Positions 63,953 through 64,000 of a stretch of DNA of 64,000 nucleotides are shown here, in pieces. The position numbers were made by a program, and so were the translations under genes. The notes under the pieces are model-generated. The model did no database searches, was not told the origin of the DNA, and saw only the letters and a program-made list of their open reading frames with translations. The first letter of the stretch is position 1. Each line of letters starts with the position of its first letter. Source of the DNA: Todiramphus chloris collaris (Eukaryota > Chordata > Aves > Coraciiformes > Alcedinidae); NCBI GenBank assembly GCA_025345505.1, contig JANVCC010000077.1, forward strand, positions 7,235,669 to 7,299,668, in the 5' to 3' direction.

Positions 63953-64000
63953 AGAATCGTAGCCTGGTTTGGATGGGAAGGCACCTTAAAAGGTCATCTA
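63953..64000 (-). mobile_element. CR1 3' end, minus strand, cut by the window edge
   Basis: AGAATCGTAGCCTGGTTTGG then ATGGGAAGGCACCTTAAAAG then GTCATCTA is the reverse complement of a CR1 3' tail (TAGATGACCTT, AAGGTGCCTTCCCATCCAAA, then TACGATTCT). The element therefore continues beyond position 64000 towards its 5' side. Only 48 bases are visible. Confidence 0.85.

Overview
This window is vertebrate nuclear DNA, most probably from a bird. The gene is split into short exons with GT-AG introns, base composition is AT-rich, and the interspersed repeats are mainly CR1 non-LTR retrotransposons with the typical chicken-repeat 3' tail ending in ATTCTGTGATTCTGTGA-like sequence. There are no operons, bacterial genes, CRISPR arrays or proviruses.

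Region 1 (1 to about 25.1 kb) is the 3' part of one plus-strand gene, recognised as TRUB1, the nuclear/cytosolic TruB-family tRNA/mRNA pseudouridine synthase. Six coding exons (150-205, 13258-13339, 18735-18807, 20138-20277, 21406-21462, 22968-23182) join in one continuous frame of 206 codons plus a TGA stop. All acceptor and donor sites inside the window are AG/GT. The 5' exons, including the one with the catalytic aspartate, lie upstream of position 1. The 3' UTR has proximal AATAAA signals (23484, 23533) and distal ones (24754, 24836, 25099). A short CR1 tail sits in the last intron.

Region 2 (about 25.1 to 64 kb) has no protein-coding exon that I can recognise. It looks like intergenic desert with two larger broken CR1 copies (about 27.2-28.0 kb and 42.3-43.0 kb), two CR1 end fragments (33.6 kb; window end, minus strand), an old MIR SINE (58.25-58.43 kb, minus strand), a perfect (GATA)13 microsatellite, AT and poly-T tracts, small tandem duplications and a predicted G-quadruplex. 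In human the gene downstream of TRUB1 is ATRNL1 after a long gap. I see no first exon of it here, and this expectation rests on synteny only.

The least expected structures are three compact near-perfect hairpins: 6301-6347 and 21770-21803 in TRUB1 introns, and 40365-40406 in the desert. I found no convincing new multi-gene system. The single-exon open frames outside TRUB1 and CR1 look like chance frames.
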